In this document: positions 9,039 through 17,479 of the stretch, in pieces
Layout: every line of letters begins with the position of its first letter
How positions within the stretch are numbered: the first letter of the stretch is position 1
From: Hydrogenimonas sp. SS33
Lineage (GTDB): Bacteria > Campylobacterota > Campylobacteria > Campylobacterales > Hydrogenimonadaceae
DNA length: 64,000 bases
Assembly: GCF_040436365.1 (NCBI RefSeq)
Contig: NZ_AP026369.1
Coordinates: 186,001-250,000, forward strand
Direction: 5' to 3'
Position numbers and translations under genes: made by a program
Notes under the pieces: generated by a model
What the model was told of the DNA's origin: nothing
The model's input: the letters and a program-made list of their open reading frames with translations, nothing else
Databases searched by the model: none

Positions 9039-10841
9039 ATGATACGCACCGCCTGTCCCCTCGACTGTTACGATGCCTGTGCCGTCACCTGTGACCCGGC
9101 CCATCCCCACAAGCCCATCGCCACCCAGGGGCACCCCATGTCCAACGGCGCCCTCTGCGCCATGCTCAACCGTTATATGCACGAAATGCCCCGCATCGAA
9201 AAACCGAGAGTCGACGGCAAAGAGGTCTCCATGGAAGAGGCGCTGGATGCCGTTGCGGCATCATTGAAAGGGAAAAAGTCGCTGCTTTGGCGGGGTTCCG
9301 GGAACCTGGGCGTCATGCAGAGCGTTACCAACCTGCTGATGGAAAAGACGGGCGGGTGGCTCACCCATGGAAGCCTCTGCGACGCGGCGGGCCAGGCGGG
9401 CATCGAAGCGGGGAGGGGGCTCAACCGTGTGCTGCCACCGGAGCAGATCGCCAAGGCGGATGTCGTGGTCGTCTGGGGGCGCAACCTGACGGTGACCAAC
9501 GCCCATCTGATGCCCTTCATCGAGGGGAAAAAGCTGGTGGTCATCGACCCGGTCAAAACCCCCATCGCCAAAAAGGCGGACCTTCACATTCAGCTCAAGC
9601 CCCGCACCGATTTCTACCTGGCGGTGATGCTGGCGCGCTTCAACATCATGGAGGATGCCCAGAACGACGAATGGCTGGAGTCGATGGAGATGGAGATCGA
9701 CGATTTCTACGACTTTACCCGGAGTTTTCGCATCAAGGCCATTCTGGAGTTCATGGGGCTTGGCCTCGACCAGATGGGGGATCTTTTGCTGCTGCTTCAG
9801 CAGCCCAGGGTGGTCTACCTGGTGGGGGCCGGGGTTCAGAAGTACAGCATCGGCCATTACGTGCTGCAGGCCATCGACTCCCTGGCGGCGACCCTGGGGC
9901 ATTTTGGAAAGGAGGGGTGCGGCGTCAGTTTCCTGGGCAACAGCCGGCTGGGTTTCGACGATCCTTTCAGGGTGAAAACCAAAACCGTCTCCATCGTCAC
10001 CACCCCTTTCGAGGAATTCGACACCGTCATCGTCCAGGGCGGCAACCCCGCCGCTTCCATGCCCAACACGTCCCGGGTCATCACCTCTTTGAAAGAGGTG
10101 GAAAACCTGGTCTATTTCGGCCTCTACGAAAACGAAACCAGCGAACTGGCACGCATCGTCCTGCCCGCCAAAAGTTTTCTGGAGAAGGAGGATATCCGCC
10201 TCAGTTACGGCCACCAGTACGTGATGCGGATGAACAAGGTCGTCGACAGCGACATCGGCATCAGCGAGTACGATTTCACGAAAAAGATGTTCGAGAAGCT
10301 GGGTTTCGACGGGCTCGAGAGCGAATCGGCCTACCTGCAGCGGTGGCTCGACCAGTGCGAGAGGGAGGAGGAAACCCACATCTCCCCCGCCTATGAAGAG
10401 ATTCCCTATGCCGAAGGGTTCAGGGAGGATGGGGACGAACCTTTCGAATTCATCGACGATTTCGACGACGATTTCGAAGATATCAAACCGCTTAGAAAAT
10501 TCAGAAAGAAGGGGGTAAAAGAGGAGGAGGGGATCTACCGTTTCCTCACCCCCAAATCTCCCCACTCCCTCAACACCCAGTTCAGGCGGGACGACAGGGT
10601 CTATCTGCACCCCTCGCTGGGGTACAGAGACGGGGAGCGGGTCATCGTCTATTCGGAGGTCGGAGAGCACGCCTTCAGGGTCGAAACCACGGAGAAGCTC
10701 CGCCCCGACTGCGTGCTCATCCATGCCGGTACCTACGGCGTCAATTACCTCACCCCGGATATCGAGAGCGAAGAGGGGGACAATGCCTGCTTTCAGGAGA
10801 TCAAGGTGAAGATCCGTCGTGAAACAGAGCATAGAGATTAA
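9039..10841 (+). CDS. Molybdopterin-dependent oxidoreductase, catalytic subunit, unknown substrate
   Basis: The 600-residue protein is a stand-alone member of the DMSO-reductase superfamily. An N-terminal [4Fe-4S] motif is complete (Cys6, Cys10, Cys14, Cys40; CPLDCYDAC). Middle regions such as VVVWGRNLTVTNAHLMPFI and VIVQGGNPAASMPN are the molybdopterin guanine dinucleotide-binding pattern. The C-terminal dinucleotide-binding barrel includes YLHPSLGYRDGERVIVY. No twin-arginine signal is present, so it is cytoplasmic. At 600 residues it is shorter than formate dehydrogenase or nitrate reductase. A very acidic linker (FEFIDDFDDDFEDIK, around residue 470) interrupts the fold before the last domain. 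There are no electron-transfer subunits beside it, so the substrate cannot be called. Confidence 0.85.
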   Translation: MIRTACPLDCYDACAVTCDPAHPHKPIATQGHPMSNGALCAMLNRYMHEMPRIEKPRVDGKEVSMEEALDAVAASLKGKKSLLWRGSGNLGVMQSVTNLLMEKTGGWLTHGSLCDAAGQAGIEAGRGLNRVLPPEQIAKADVVVVWGRNLTVTNAHLMPFIEGKKLVVIDPVKTPIAKKADLHIQLKPRTDFYLAVMLARFNIMEDAQNDEWLESMEMEIDDFYDFTRSFRIKAILEFMGLGLDQMGDLLLLLQQPRVVYLVGAGVQKYSIGHYVLQAIDSLAATLGHFGKEGCGVSFLGNSRLGFDDPFRVKTKTVSIVTTPFEEFDTVIVQGGNPAASMPNTSRVITSLKEVENLVYFGLYENETSELARIVLPAKSFLEKEDIRLSYGHQYVMRMNKVVDSDIGISEYDFTKKMFEKLGFDGLESESAYLQRWLDQCEREEETHISPAYEEIPYAEGFREDGDEPFEFIDDFDDDFEDIKPLRKFRKKGVKEEEGIYRFLTPKSPHSLNTQFRRDDRVYLHPSLGYRDGERVIVYSEVGEHAFRVETTEKLRPDCVLIHAGTYGVNYLTPDIESEEGDNACFQEIKVKIRRETEHRD

Positions 10842-10861
10842 GAAAAATTTAAAAATTATGC

Positions 10862-10867
10862 TATAAT
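10862..10867 (+). promoter_or_regulatory. -10 box of rnpB
   Basis: TATAAT ends 5 bp before the first paired base of RNase P RNA helix P1 at 10873, the right distance for transcription to begin at the mature 5' end. The preceding 25 bp are almost all A/T. Confidence 0.65.
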
Positions 10868-10872
10868 AGCGC

Positions 10873-11319
<447 letters not shown>

Positions 11320-11425
11320 ATTGTCCATCTCCTCGAAAAACTTCAATCAATATTTTTGAACAAATAATCTTGTTTTAATTTGTCATACTTTATACTCTTT
11401 TTTATATCCCATTCAAGGAAAGATC

Positions 11426-12175
11426 ATGAAAAAAGGCATCGCACTCTTTTTCGCCACGGCATTCGCCACCTCCGTCGCCATGGCGGGACACCATACCATC
11501 CACTGGGGTTACAGCGGCCACGGCGGCCCCGAGCACTGGGGTGAACTCTCCGATGACTTCAAAATGTGTATGATCGGCAGGAACCAGTCCCCCATCGACA
11601 TCCGCACCGACACCGCCTACCAGACCAAACTGCCGGCGATCGGGTTCGACTACCATACCCCCACCAAAGATGTGGTGGACAACGGCCACACCGAGCAGGT
11701 GGATATCGAAGCCGGCAGCGGTATCACGATCGACGGCATCAGGTTCGAACTGAAGCAGTTCCACTTCCATACCCCCAGCGAAAACCGCATCGACGGCAAA
11801 TCCTTCCCCCTGGAAGCCCACTTCGTCCATGCCGACGAGCACGGCAACCTGGCGGTCGTGGCGCTGATGTTCAAATATGGCAAAACCAACCCGGTTTTGG
11901 CGAAAATCTGGAACAAAATGCCCAAACATGCGGGCAAAAAACATCATCTGACCATGACGGCGGAAGATGTCCAGCACCTTCTTCCCAAAAACAGGGCCTA
12001 CTACCGCTTCAACGGCTCCCTGACGACGCCTCCCTGTTCCGAAGGGGTGCGATGGTTTGTTCTGAAGCACCCGGTCACCGTCTCCAAAGCCCAGGTACGC
12101 AAATTCGCGCGCATCCTCGGCTTTGCCAACAACCGGCCGGTGCAGCCGATCAACGCCCGCGTTATTCTCAAGTAG
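11426..12175 (+). CDS. Alpha-type carbonic anhydrase, periplasmic
   Basis: The 249-residue protein has a signal peptide (MKKGIALFFATAFATSVAMA, cleavage expected after residue 20) and the alpha-carbonic anhydrase fold. Zinc ligands are His113, His115 and His132 in QFHFHTPSEN and EAHFVH. The conserved NQSPIDI and TTPPCSEGVRW segments are present. It hydrates CO2 to bicarbonate in the periplasm, which suits an autotroph that fixes CO2 by the reductive TCA cycle. AAGGAAAGATC precedes the ATG. A small gene follows after 3 bp, probably co-transcribed. Confidence 0.95.
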   Translation: MKKGIALFFATAFATSVAMAGHHTIHWGYSGHGGPEHWGELSDDFKMCMIGRNQSPIDIRTDTAYQTKLPAIGFDYHTPTKDVVDNGHTEQVDIEAGSGITIDGIRFELKQFHFHTPSENRIDGKSFPLEAHFVHADEHGNLAVVALMFKYGKTNPVLAKIWNKMPKHAGKKHHLTMTAEDVQHLLPKNRAYYRFNGSLTTPPCSEGVRWFVLKHPVTVSKAQVRKFARILGFANNRPVQPINARVILK

Positions 12176-12178
12176 GAT

Positions 12179-12415
12179 ATGCGAGACCCCTTCGATATCC
12201 CTTCACGCAAAGCGGTGCGGCGGAAACCCTTCCGCCCCCGCTGCAAGACCTGCCGCACCAATAAACATATCATTCCCATCGTCTACAGTGTCGACATTTC
12301 CGAAGAGCTTTTCGAAAAAGAGGCGAAGGGTGAACTGAAGATCGGCGGCAACTGCCGCAGTGTAGATGCGCCCAACTGGTACTGTACCTGTTGCGGGGGA
12401 AGCTTTTTGCGGTAA
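12179..12415 (+). CDS. Small zinc-ribbon-like protein, unknown function
   Basis: The 78-residue protein has paired cysteines CKTC (22, 25) and, near the C-terminus, a cysteine cluster CTCC (69, 71, 72) plus Cys59, a pattern that could bind one zinc ion. It has no signal peptide or membrane segment. The basic N-terminus (RKAVRRKPFRPR) suggests nucleic-acid contact, which is inference. It starts 3 bp after the carbonic anhydrase stop. I do not recognise the family. Confidence 0.6.
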   Translation: MRDPFDIPSRKAVRRKPFRPRCKTCRTNKHIIPIVYSVDISEELFEKEAKGELKIGGNCRSVDAPNWYCTCCGGSFLR

Positions 12416-12417
12416 AT

Positions 12418-12523
12418 TGTTGGTCGTTGGTCGTTGGGGCGCGTTGATAACGATTTTCATAACTACCAATGTTGCGCAAAATAAGAGCGAAGGCTATACC
12501 CCGCTATACTTTACCAACGACCA
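12418..12523. repeat. Heptamer tandem repeat (TTGGTCG) with inverted copy downstream
   Basis: Between the two convergent genes TTGGTCG is repeated (TTGGTCGTTGGTCGTTGG, 12420-12437), and ACCAACGACCA at 12513-12523 is its reverse complement. The two can pair to form a long-range hairpin. GTTGCGCAAA at 12471-12480 resembles the arm of the dispersed repeat. Nothing else is seen in the gap. Confidence 0.55.
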
Positions 12524-12532
12524 CTCACTTTT

Positions 12533-14098
12533 TCACAAAAACTCTTTTCTCAGCGCCTCTTTGTCGATCTCTTGGCTATGGAGCGATTTGCGGGGCATGT
12601 CGGGGCGGTAGACAATCTGCCCCGGGAGCATGTAGTGGGGAAGGTGTTTTTTTAGCTCGAAAAGGATCTCGTTTTTCGGAATCTCCCGCTTCCCGCCATA
12701 GACCATGACGATCTCCTCCTCGATCTCTTCGTCGGGCACCGAAAAGACGGCGCATTCGGTGATTTCGGGGATATATTTGTAGACGACGCTCTCGATCTCG
12801 AAGGGGCTGACGCGGAAGCCTCTGGTTTTGATCATGTCGTCTTTCCGGCAGACGAAGTAGATGTACCCCTCTTCGTCGGCATAGACGTAATCGCCGCTGG
12901 CGACGACGATTTCGTCGGTCAGGTGGCCTTCTGGGGCGATTACTTTGTCGAGGGTGTGGATGCTTTTGAAGCGAAGCGCCGTCTCTTCGGGGGCGTTCCA
13001 GTAGCCCCGGTAGATGCACGCGCCCCGGTGGATCAGTTCGCCCACCTCCCTGGGTTTGCACGCTTCGCCCCGCTCGTTGACGATGTAGAGTTCCACGTCT
13101 GGTACCGCCTTGCCGATGGAGTCGGGGCGGATGTGGATCTGCGACGGGTCCAGGTAGGCCGAGCGGAAGGCTTCGCTAAGCCCGTGCATCGAGTAGAAGG
13201 CGGCGTCGGGGAAGTGGGTCGTGACGTTTTTGATCATCAGCGGGGTCAGGTTGCCGCCGGAGGAGGTGACGGCCCGCAGCCGTTTGAAGTGTTCCGGCTT
13301 GGGGATGCGGTGGGGGTCTTCGTCGAACATCCGGGTAATGTGGATCGGCATCAGCGGCAGCACCGTCACTTCGTCGTCGATGAGGTGGGCGAAGAAGTCG
13401 GCGGGGAGAACGAAGCGGTGGATAGCCAGGGTCGCGCGGTTGTAGAGGGCGTTGAAGATCTGGTTGAGGCCGTAGTCGAGGTTGAAGGAGAGGATGCCGC
13501 TGATGACATCCTCTTCGCCGAGGTGCAGGTATTTGGAGACGATGGCGGCACCGTCGAAAAAGGCGCGGTGGTCGATGACAACGCCCCTGGGGTTGCCCGT
13601 GGAGGCGAAGGTGTAGGTGATGGCCGCCAGGTCGTGGCCCTTGATGTCGCACTCGACGGTTCCTCTGTGGCACTTGAGGATCTCTTCGAAAGAGACGTCG
13701 GCTTCCTGTGAAGGGGTGTAGGTGACGATGGGGCCGGTAAATCCCGCCTCTTTGACGGTGGCGATCTTTTTGACCCCCGTGATCATCAGCGCGATGCCGG
13801 CATCTTCGATGATGTGTTTGACCTGTTCGGGTTTGAGCAGCCGCGTGATGGGCACGAAGACGTAGGGGGTGGACATCACCGCGAGAATAGCAACGACTTG
13901 GTCGCAGCTCTTGGCGGAGTAGATGCCGATGCGGCTGCCGGCGGGAAGGTTCTGCGCACGCAGGAAGAGGGCGATGCTGTCGACTTTTTCCAGAAGTTCT
14001 TGGTAGGTGTAGGTGACGCTGCCTTCATTGAGGGCGATTTTGTCGCCGTGGGTGGCGGCGGCCTTTTCGAGCAGTTCTCTGACGGTATTGACGGTCAT
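12533..14098 (-). CDS. AMP-forming acyl/aminoacyl ligase in a glutamate mutase operon
   Basis: The 521-residue protein belongs to the ANL (acyl-CoA synthetase/adenylation domain) superfamily. Visible motifs are the P-loop ITYTFASTGNPRG (about residues 160-175, with Arg in place of the usual Lys), the A5-like YSMHGLSEAF, the A7-like SGDYVYADEEGYIYFVCRKDD and the hinge motif IKTRGFRVSPFEIE. The A10 motif, normally PRTxxGKID, reads PRKSLHSQEID, so the lysine that catalyses adenylation is missing or displaced. There is no carrier-protein domain. It is the last gene of a four-gene operon and overlaps the preceding MutL gene by 4 bp. It probably activates, or once activated, a carboxylate related to the mutase product. 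The substrate is unknown. Confidence 0.85.
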   Translation of the reverse strand: MTVNTVRELLEKAAATHGDKIALNEGSVTYTYQELLEKVDSIALFLRAQNLPAGSRIGIYSAKSCDQVVAILAVMSTPYVFVPITRLLKPEQVKHIIEDAGIALMITGVKKIATVKEAGFTGPIVTYTPSQEADVSFEEILKCHRGTVECDIKGHDLAAITYTFASTGNPRGVVIDHRAFFDGAAIVSKYLHLGEEDVISGILSFNLDYGLNQIFNALYNRATLAIHRFVLPADFFAHLIDDEVTVLPLMPIHITRMFDEDPHRIPKPEHFKRLRAVTSSGGNLTPLMIKNVTTHFPDAAFYSMHGLSEAFRSAYLDPSQIHIRPDSIGKAVPDVELYIVNERGEACKPREVGELIHRGACIYRGYWNAPEETALRFKSIHTLDKVIAPEGHLTDEIVVASGDYVYADEEGYIYFVCRKDDMIKTRGFRVSPFEIESVVYKYIPEITECAVFSVPDEEIEEEIVMVYGGKREIPKNEILFELKKHLPHYMLPGQIVYRPDMPRKSLHSQEIDKEALRKEFL

Positions 14099-15291
14099 GG
14101 TCTCTCCTTTGCGCTCACCGCTTCCATTCCGTAGGTCCAGATTTCGTAGTCGTGGTCGAGCACCAGCTGGGGAATCTGGTGGAAATGGAGCAGTTTTTTG
14201 TAGAAGAAGCGCAGTATCGCTTCCGCATCCTCTTCGTCCAGTACTTTGGTGATGCCGCCCGTGAGGACGATGCTGTTGAGGTTTTCGAGTTTGAGCTCCA
14301 CATACTCGCCGTGGTGGCGGGAGACTTTGTAGAGCACCAGGAAGATGGCCAGCTGCATCAGCACCCTCGTCGCCTCTTCGCTCTGTTTTTCCAAAATATC
14401 CTCCGTCACACCCAGGTACTCCAGCAGTTCGAAGACATATTCGTTCTGTCTTGCCGTGTGGATAAGACTTTCGCGGGACTTGTAGACACCGAGCTTCTTG
14501 AAGACGAGACGGTCGTAGCCCCCTTCGCCGGTGATGTTGTCGCTCACCAGGTCGCGGCTGTAGTGGATATCGGTCGTCGCGCCCCCGATGTCGATGACGA
14601 TAAAGGGGTCGGCCACATCCAGTTTTTGGGAGATGGCAGGAAGCGCCTGGTTGACGATGTAGGGGGTCGAGAAGATCTGGTTGGCGGTGATGTCGTAGAG
14701 CCGCTTGATCTCCTCTTTGCCCATGATGTCGGCCTGGTAGAGGTCGGTGAGGTAGGTTTTGAGCCCCTTGTCCCTCATCTTCAGCTTCCCGTCGACGATA
14801 TTGTCGAGAATGACGACATTTTCGATGGCCTCTTTGACGAAATCGATGTCGGCATCGCTTCCGACGTAGACGATGTTGCTGTAGTCGACTTGGCGCAGGA
14901 AAGCGGCCGTTTCGGGGCCGAAGAACCCCGCCACCCCGTCGATGCCCCCGACCAGGATCACCACATCCACCTGCTCTTTTGGGGGTGTCGCCTCGGCAAG
15001 GCGCGGCAGCAGCACCGTGTCGATGATGTTGATGCCCGAATTGAAGGCGATGTTGACGGCGTATTTGAGGCTGAAAGATTCACTGAGCCCCAGAATGAGG
15101 GTGCTGAGCCCGCCGTTGGCGGAGCTGCAGATGAAGATATTCTCCGGCGTGTGCCGGGCGACGAGGCCGCCGCATTTGTCCATCAAGTCGTCATGGATGG
15201 GGCGGGTGAAGTCCCTGAACCAGTGGCGGACCCTACCGTTTTCCATCACCTTGAAATAGGTGCTTCCGATATCGAGCATCAGCGGATTCAT
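14095..15291 (-). CDS. glmL: Glutamate mutase-associated MutL/GlmL protein (ASKHA ATPase)
   Basis: The 398-residue protein has the phosphate-1 motif LDIGSTYFKV at residues 5-14 and a second nucleotide motif VIDIGGATTDIH, typical of the ASKHA-fold MutL proteins encoded between glutamate mutase sigma and epsilon genes. By analogy with diol dehydratase reactivases, it is thought to recharge or chaperone the cobalamin enzyme. I chose the start MNPLMLDIGS, which overlaps the epsilon gene stop by 4 bp. A longer upstream frame is a shadow of the epsilon gene. It is somewhat shorter than clostridial MutL (~460 residues). Confidence 0.88.
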   Translation of the reverse strand: MNPLMLDIGSTYFKVMENGRVRHWFRDFTRPIHDDLMDKCGGLVARHTPENIFICSSANGGLSTLILGLSESFSLKYAVNIAFNSGINIIDTVLLPRLAEATPPKEQVDVVILVGGIDGVAGFFGPETAAFLRQVDYSNIVYVGSDADIDFVKEAIENVVILDNIVDGKLKMRDKGLKTYLTDLYQADIMGKEEIKRLYDITANQIFSTPYIVNQALPAISQKLDVADPFIVIDIGGATTDIHYSRDLVSDNITGEGGYDRLVFKKLGVYKSRESLIHTARQNEYVFELLEYLGVTEDILEKQSEEATRVLMQLAIFLVLYKVSRHHGEYVELKLENLNSIVLTGGITKVLDEEDAEAILRFFYKKLLHFHQIPQLVLDHDYEIWTYGMEAVSAKERP

Positions 15292-16649
15292 TGCATGATC
15301 CCTATGTCTTTGATGATCTTCTCCACCACCGTCTCGCCAGGTTGGAGGCGGATTTTGCTCTTTTCGTAGGCGAAACTCTCGTCGCTGATGGGAAGCTTCC
15401 CCCTCTCCAGGATGCGGATATTCTCCTGGGGGTCGCGGATGGTGATCACTTCGTTGGCGTTGATGACGTGGGGGGAGAAGGGGATCTCGATATGCCCCTT
15501 TTTGATGGCGTTGAAGACTTTGCGCCAAAGGGTGTCGGCCCCGTCGTTGAGGACCGCTTCCATGATCTCCCTGACCATCCGCTCCAGGTGGGCCTCCTCC
15601 TCTTCGTCCTCGACGGGGGGAATGCCCTTGAGCATCCCCAGGGTGTACTGCACGCTGGCGACGGCCCGGGCGTTGGCCTCCTTGGTGGGGATGCCGAAAG
15701 CTTCGTCACGGGTCTTGACGATGATCTTGTCGGCGCCCACCATGGCGGCGATGACGGTGGAGGTGGTAATGAGAGCGTCGGAAAACTCCTTGTTCCGGGG
15801 GAAAGCCCCCATCCACTGGTGGTATACCAGGTGGATCGACGCGTCGGTGTGGCCGAAGCGGTCGGCGTATTCGCGGGCCAGTTTGCGCAACACCTTCGCC
15901 GTCACCACATCCTGGATCATCGAGCCGCTCTGAGAGAAACTGACGGAAAAGGACTTGACCCCCTCTTCCAGGGAGAGCAGCATCTCCACCAGTTGGATGA
16001 CGATGACGATGGCCGGGGGCTGGAGCGTGGCGCTGAGCGGCCCGAAGGATTCCCTGTTGATCGGTTCGTTGAAGGCCGAGTAGTGGGCGCAGACCCGCTC
16101 CACATATTTCCAGTAGAGGAAGGCCTTGTCCAGGGGGAAGTTCTTGGAGTAGGGGAGCAGGTAGGTGATGGGGCCGCCCTCGATCTCGAAGATGCCGCTG
16201 GCGATGGCCACCTCCACCAGCAGCCTGGCGTCGGGCGTGCCGTGGCGCAGGCTCACTGGGGTGTTGAAGTGGGTCATCATCCTGCGGGTCGTGCGGTAGC
16301 CGTGGATGATGAGGGGGTAGCCGTTGAGCATGTCCACGTCGTTCTCTTCGCTGAGAATGAGCATCTTCTTGGCGGTGGCGTAATCGTTGAGGCGGGTGTT
16401 GGAGTCGATGGTCAGGGGCAGCACGTCCACGCCGGCGGCGGTGAACTCCTCATAGAGCTTCCACACCTTTTCGAAGGTGGGAAAACCGCCGCGGGGCTGC
16501 ACCAGCATCTTGTCGCGGGTTTTGAAGTGGTGGGAGATGAAGAGGTTCTTGTCGGCGTTTTTGACGAAATCTTCGATCTCTTCGAAGTCGAAGCGGTCTA
16601 CATACTCGTTGCGGGTGATGATGGCCCGCTCCCTTTGAAAGAGGCTCAT
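15288..16649 (-). CDS. glmE: Glutamate mutase epsilon (catalytic) subunit
   Basis: The 453-residue protein is the TIM-barrel epsilon subunit of adenosylcobalamin-dependent glutamate mutase, which interconverts L-glutamate and threo-3-methylaspartate. Segments matching the characterised clostridial enzyme are VQPRGGF (Arg53), LNGYPLIIHGYRTTRR, RHGTPD (Arg135, His136) and EIEGGPITYLLPYSK (Glu157, Tyr163, Tyr167). These correspond to the substrate-binding arginines, the catalytic glutamate and the tyrosines of the known structure, so an active mutase is likely. Overlaps of 4 bp with both neighbours indicate translational coupling. It is about 30 residues shorter than clostridial GlmE, mainly at the termini. 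Confidence 0.9.
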   Translation of the reverse strand: MSLFQRERAIITRNEYVDRFDFEEIEDFVKNADKNLFISHHFKTRDKMLVQPRGGFPTFEKVWKLYEEFTAAGVDVLPLTIDSNTRLNDYATAKKMLILSEENDVDMLNGYPLIIHGYRTTRRMMTHFNTPVSLRHGTPDARLLVEVAIASGIFEIEGGPITYLLPYSKNFPLDKAFLYWKYVERVCAHYSAFNEPINRESFGPLSATLQPPAIVIVIQLVEMLLSLEEGVKSFSVSFSQSGSMIQDVVTAKVLRKLAREYADRFGHTDASIHLVYHQWMGAFPRNKEFSDALITTSTVIAAMVGADKIIVKTRDEAFGIPTKEANARAVASVQYTLGMLKGIPPVEDEEEEAHLERMVREIMEAVLNDGADTLWRKVFNAIKKGHIEIPFSPHVINANEVITIRDPQENIRILERGKLPISDESFAYEKSKIRLQPGETVVEKIIKDIGIMQ

Positions 16650-17056
16650 GAGACCCGCTCTTTCAGACGCGCCTGCACTTCGTCAAGCGATGCATTGATG
16701 TCCTTCTGGTGGTAGACCAGGTCGAAGCCGAAGTTTTTGAATTTGGGGACGATCTCCTCTTCCTTCACTTCGCCCACCGCCAGATTGCCCCCGATGACGA
16801 AGAGGGGGTCTTTGCGGAAACGGTAATTCTGCCGCAGAATCTTCAGGTCGCGGCACCATCCCTCGGCCTCCCCGTTGAGGGAGGAGATGAGAAGTACGTC
16901 CGCATCCGTTTCGAGCATGGCGTCTAAAAACTCCTCCAGGTAGGTGTTGACCCCCAGGTTGTAGACAGTAAAACCCCGCTCTTTCAAAGAGATTTCGATA
17001 AGCCGGTTGGCGACGACGTGAATGTCATTGCCAACGACGCCGGTGACCACTTTCAT
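16646..17056 (-). CDS. glmS: Glutamate mutase sigma (cobalamin-binding) subunit, variant motif
   Basis: The 136-residue protein is the B12-binding Rossmann-like sigma subunit. The lower axial ligand His13 lies in DIHVVAN (Asp11, His13), where the consensus DxHxxG has Ala16 instead of Gly. The second element SSLNGEAE replaces the usual SSLYGQGE, and the third, VIGGNLAVGE, is conserved. It pairs with the epsilon subunit encoded next and opens the four-gene operon. This glmS is unrelated to the glucosamine-synthase gene of the same name. Upstream (17057-17160) a weak TAGAAT can be read on the minus strand; no cobalamin riboswitch is seen. Confidence 0.88.
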   Translation of the reverse strand: MKVVTGVVGNDIHVVANRLIEISLKERGFTVYNLGVNTYLEEFLDAMLETDADVLLISSLNGEAEGWCRDLKILRQNYRFRKDPLFVIGGNLAVGEVKEEEIVPKFKNFGFDLVYHQKDINASLDEVQARLKERVS

Positions 17057-17127
17057 GAAAGGACTGTCCTTGAATGAATTGAAGTTATTCTATCGGATTG
17101 GGGCTTAACCTTCACGCTCCCCTGTGT

Positions 17128-17133
17128 TATAAT
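17128..17133 (+). promoter_or_regulatory. -10 box upstream of small membrane protein gene
   Basis: TATAAT lies 29 bp upstream of the start at 17163, in the divergent gap between the glutamate mutase operon and the plus-strand genes. Confidence 0.5.
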
Positions 17134-17162
17134 CGAAGTAAAAACGGATTGAAAAGAGATCG

Positions 17163-17435
17163 ATGATGGAAAAGCTGCTGGTTATCGGTGCACTTGCCCT
17201 CTTTGTTTTCGGGTTTTTGATCTGGTCGGCTTTGATGCAGAAAAAGGCCCTGAAATCCCAGCAAAATGCCATCGAAGTCCAGGCCGAGGCGAATGAAAGG
17301 GAAAAGAAAATGGAGGCCTATATGGAGGAGATGGTGCGATTGAACAGGGAACAGCTCGAAGTTTTGAATAGGATAAATGCGGGACTGGGTGATGTAAGGA
17401 AAGTGTTGGACGGAAAATCCGAAACCTCTCGATAG
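17163..17435 (+). CDS. Small single-pass membrane protein with coiled-coil tail
   Basis: The 90-residue product has one membrane helix at about residues 5-25 (LLVIGALALFVFGFLIWSAL), then a charged, heptad-like region (KKALKSQQNAIEVQAEANER onward) likely to form a coiled coil. No family is recognised. It is followed 44 bp later by the rraA-like gene, and GCGTAACACCACTCGAA at 17452-17468 resembles part of the dispersed repeat arm. Confidence 0.65.
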   Translation: MMEKLLVIGALALFVFGFLIWSALMQKKALKSQQNAIEVQAEANEREKKMEAYMEEMVRLNREQLEVLNRINAGLGDVRKVLDGKSETSR

Positions 17436-17479
17436 CACCCGCTGTTGCGTAACACCACTCGAAGAAAAGGTATGACTTC

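Noticed and set aside
12179-12415. Rubredoxin or known zinc-ribbon family assignment for the 78-residue protein
   Set aside because: Cysteine spacing does not match rubredoxin (CxxC...CPxCG) or TFIIS-type ribbons well enough to name it.
15292-15528. N-terminal extension of the MutL-like protein
   Set aside because: The extra ~79 residues are an out-of-frame reading of the epsilon subunit. The MNPLMLDIGST start with 4 bp overlap fits the operon and the family.
17057-17162. Cobalamin riboswitch upstream of the glutamate mutase operon
   Set aside because: No B12-box-like sequence and only about 100 bp of divergent spacer; too short for the riboswitch.
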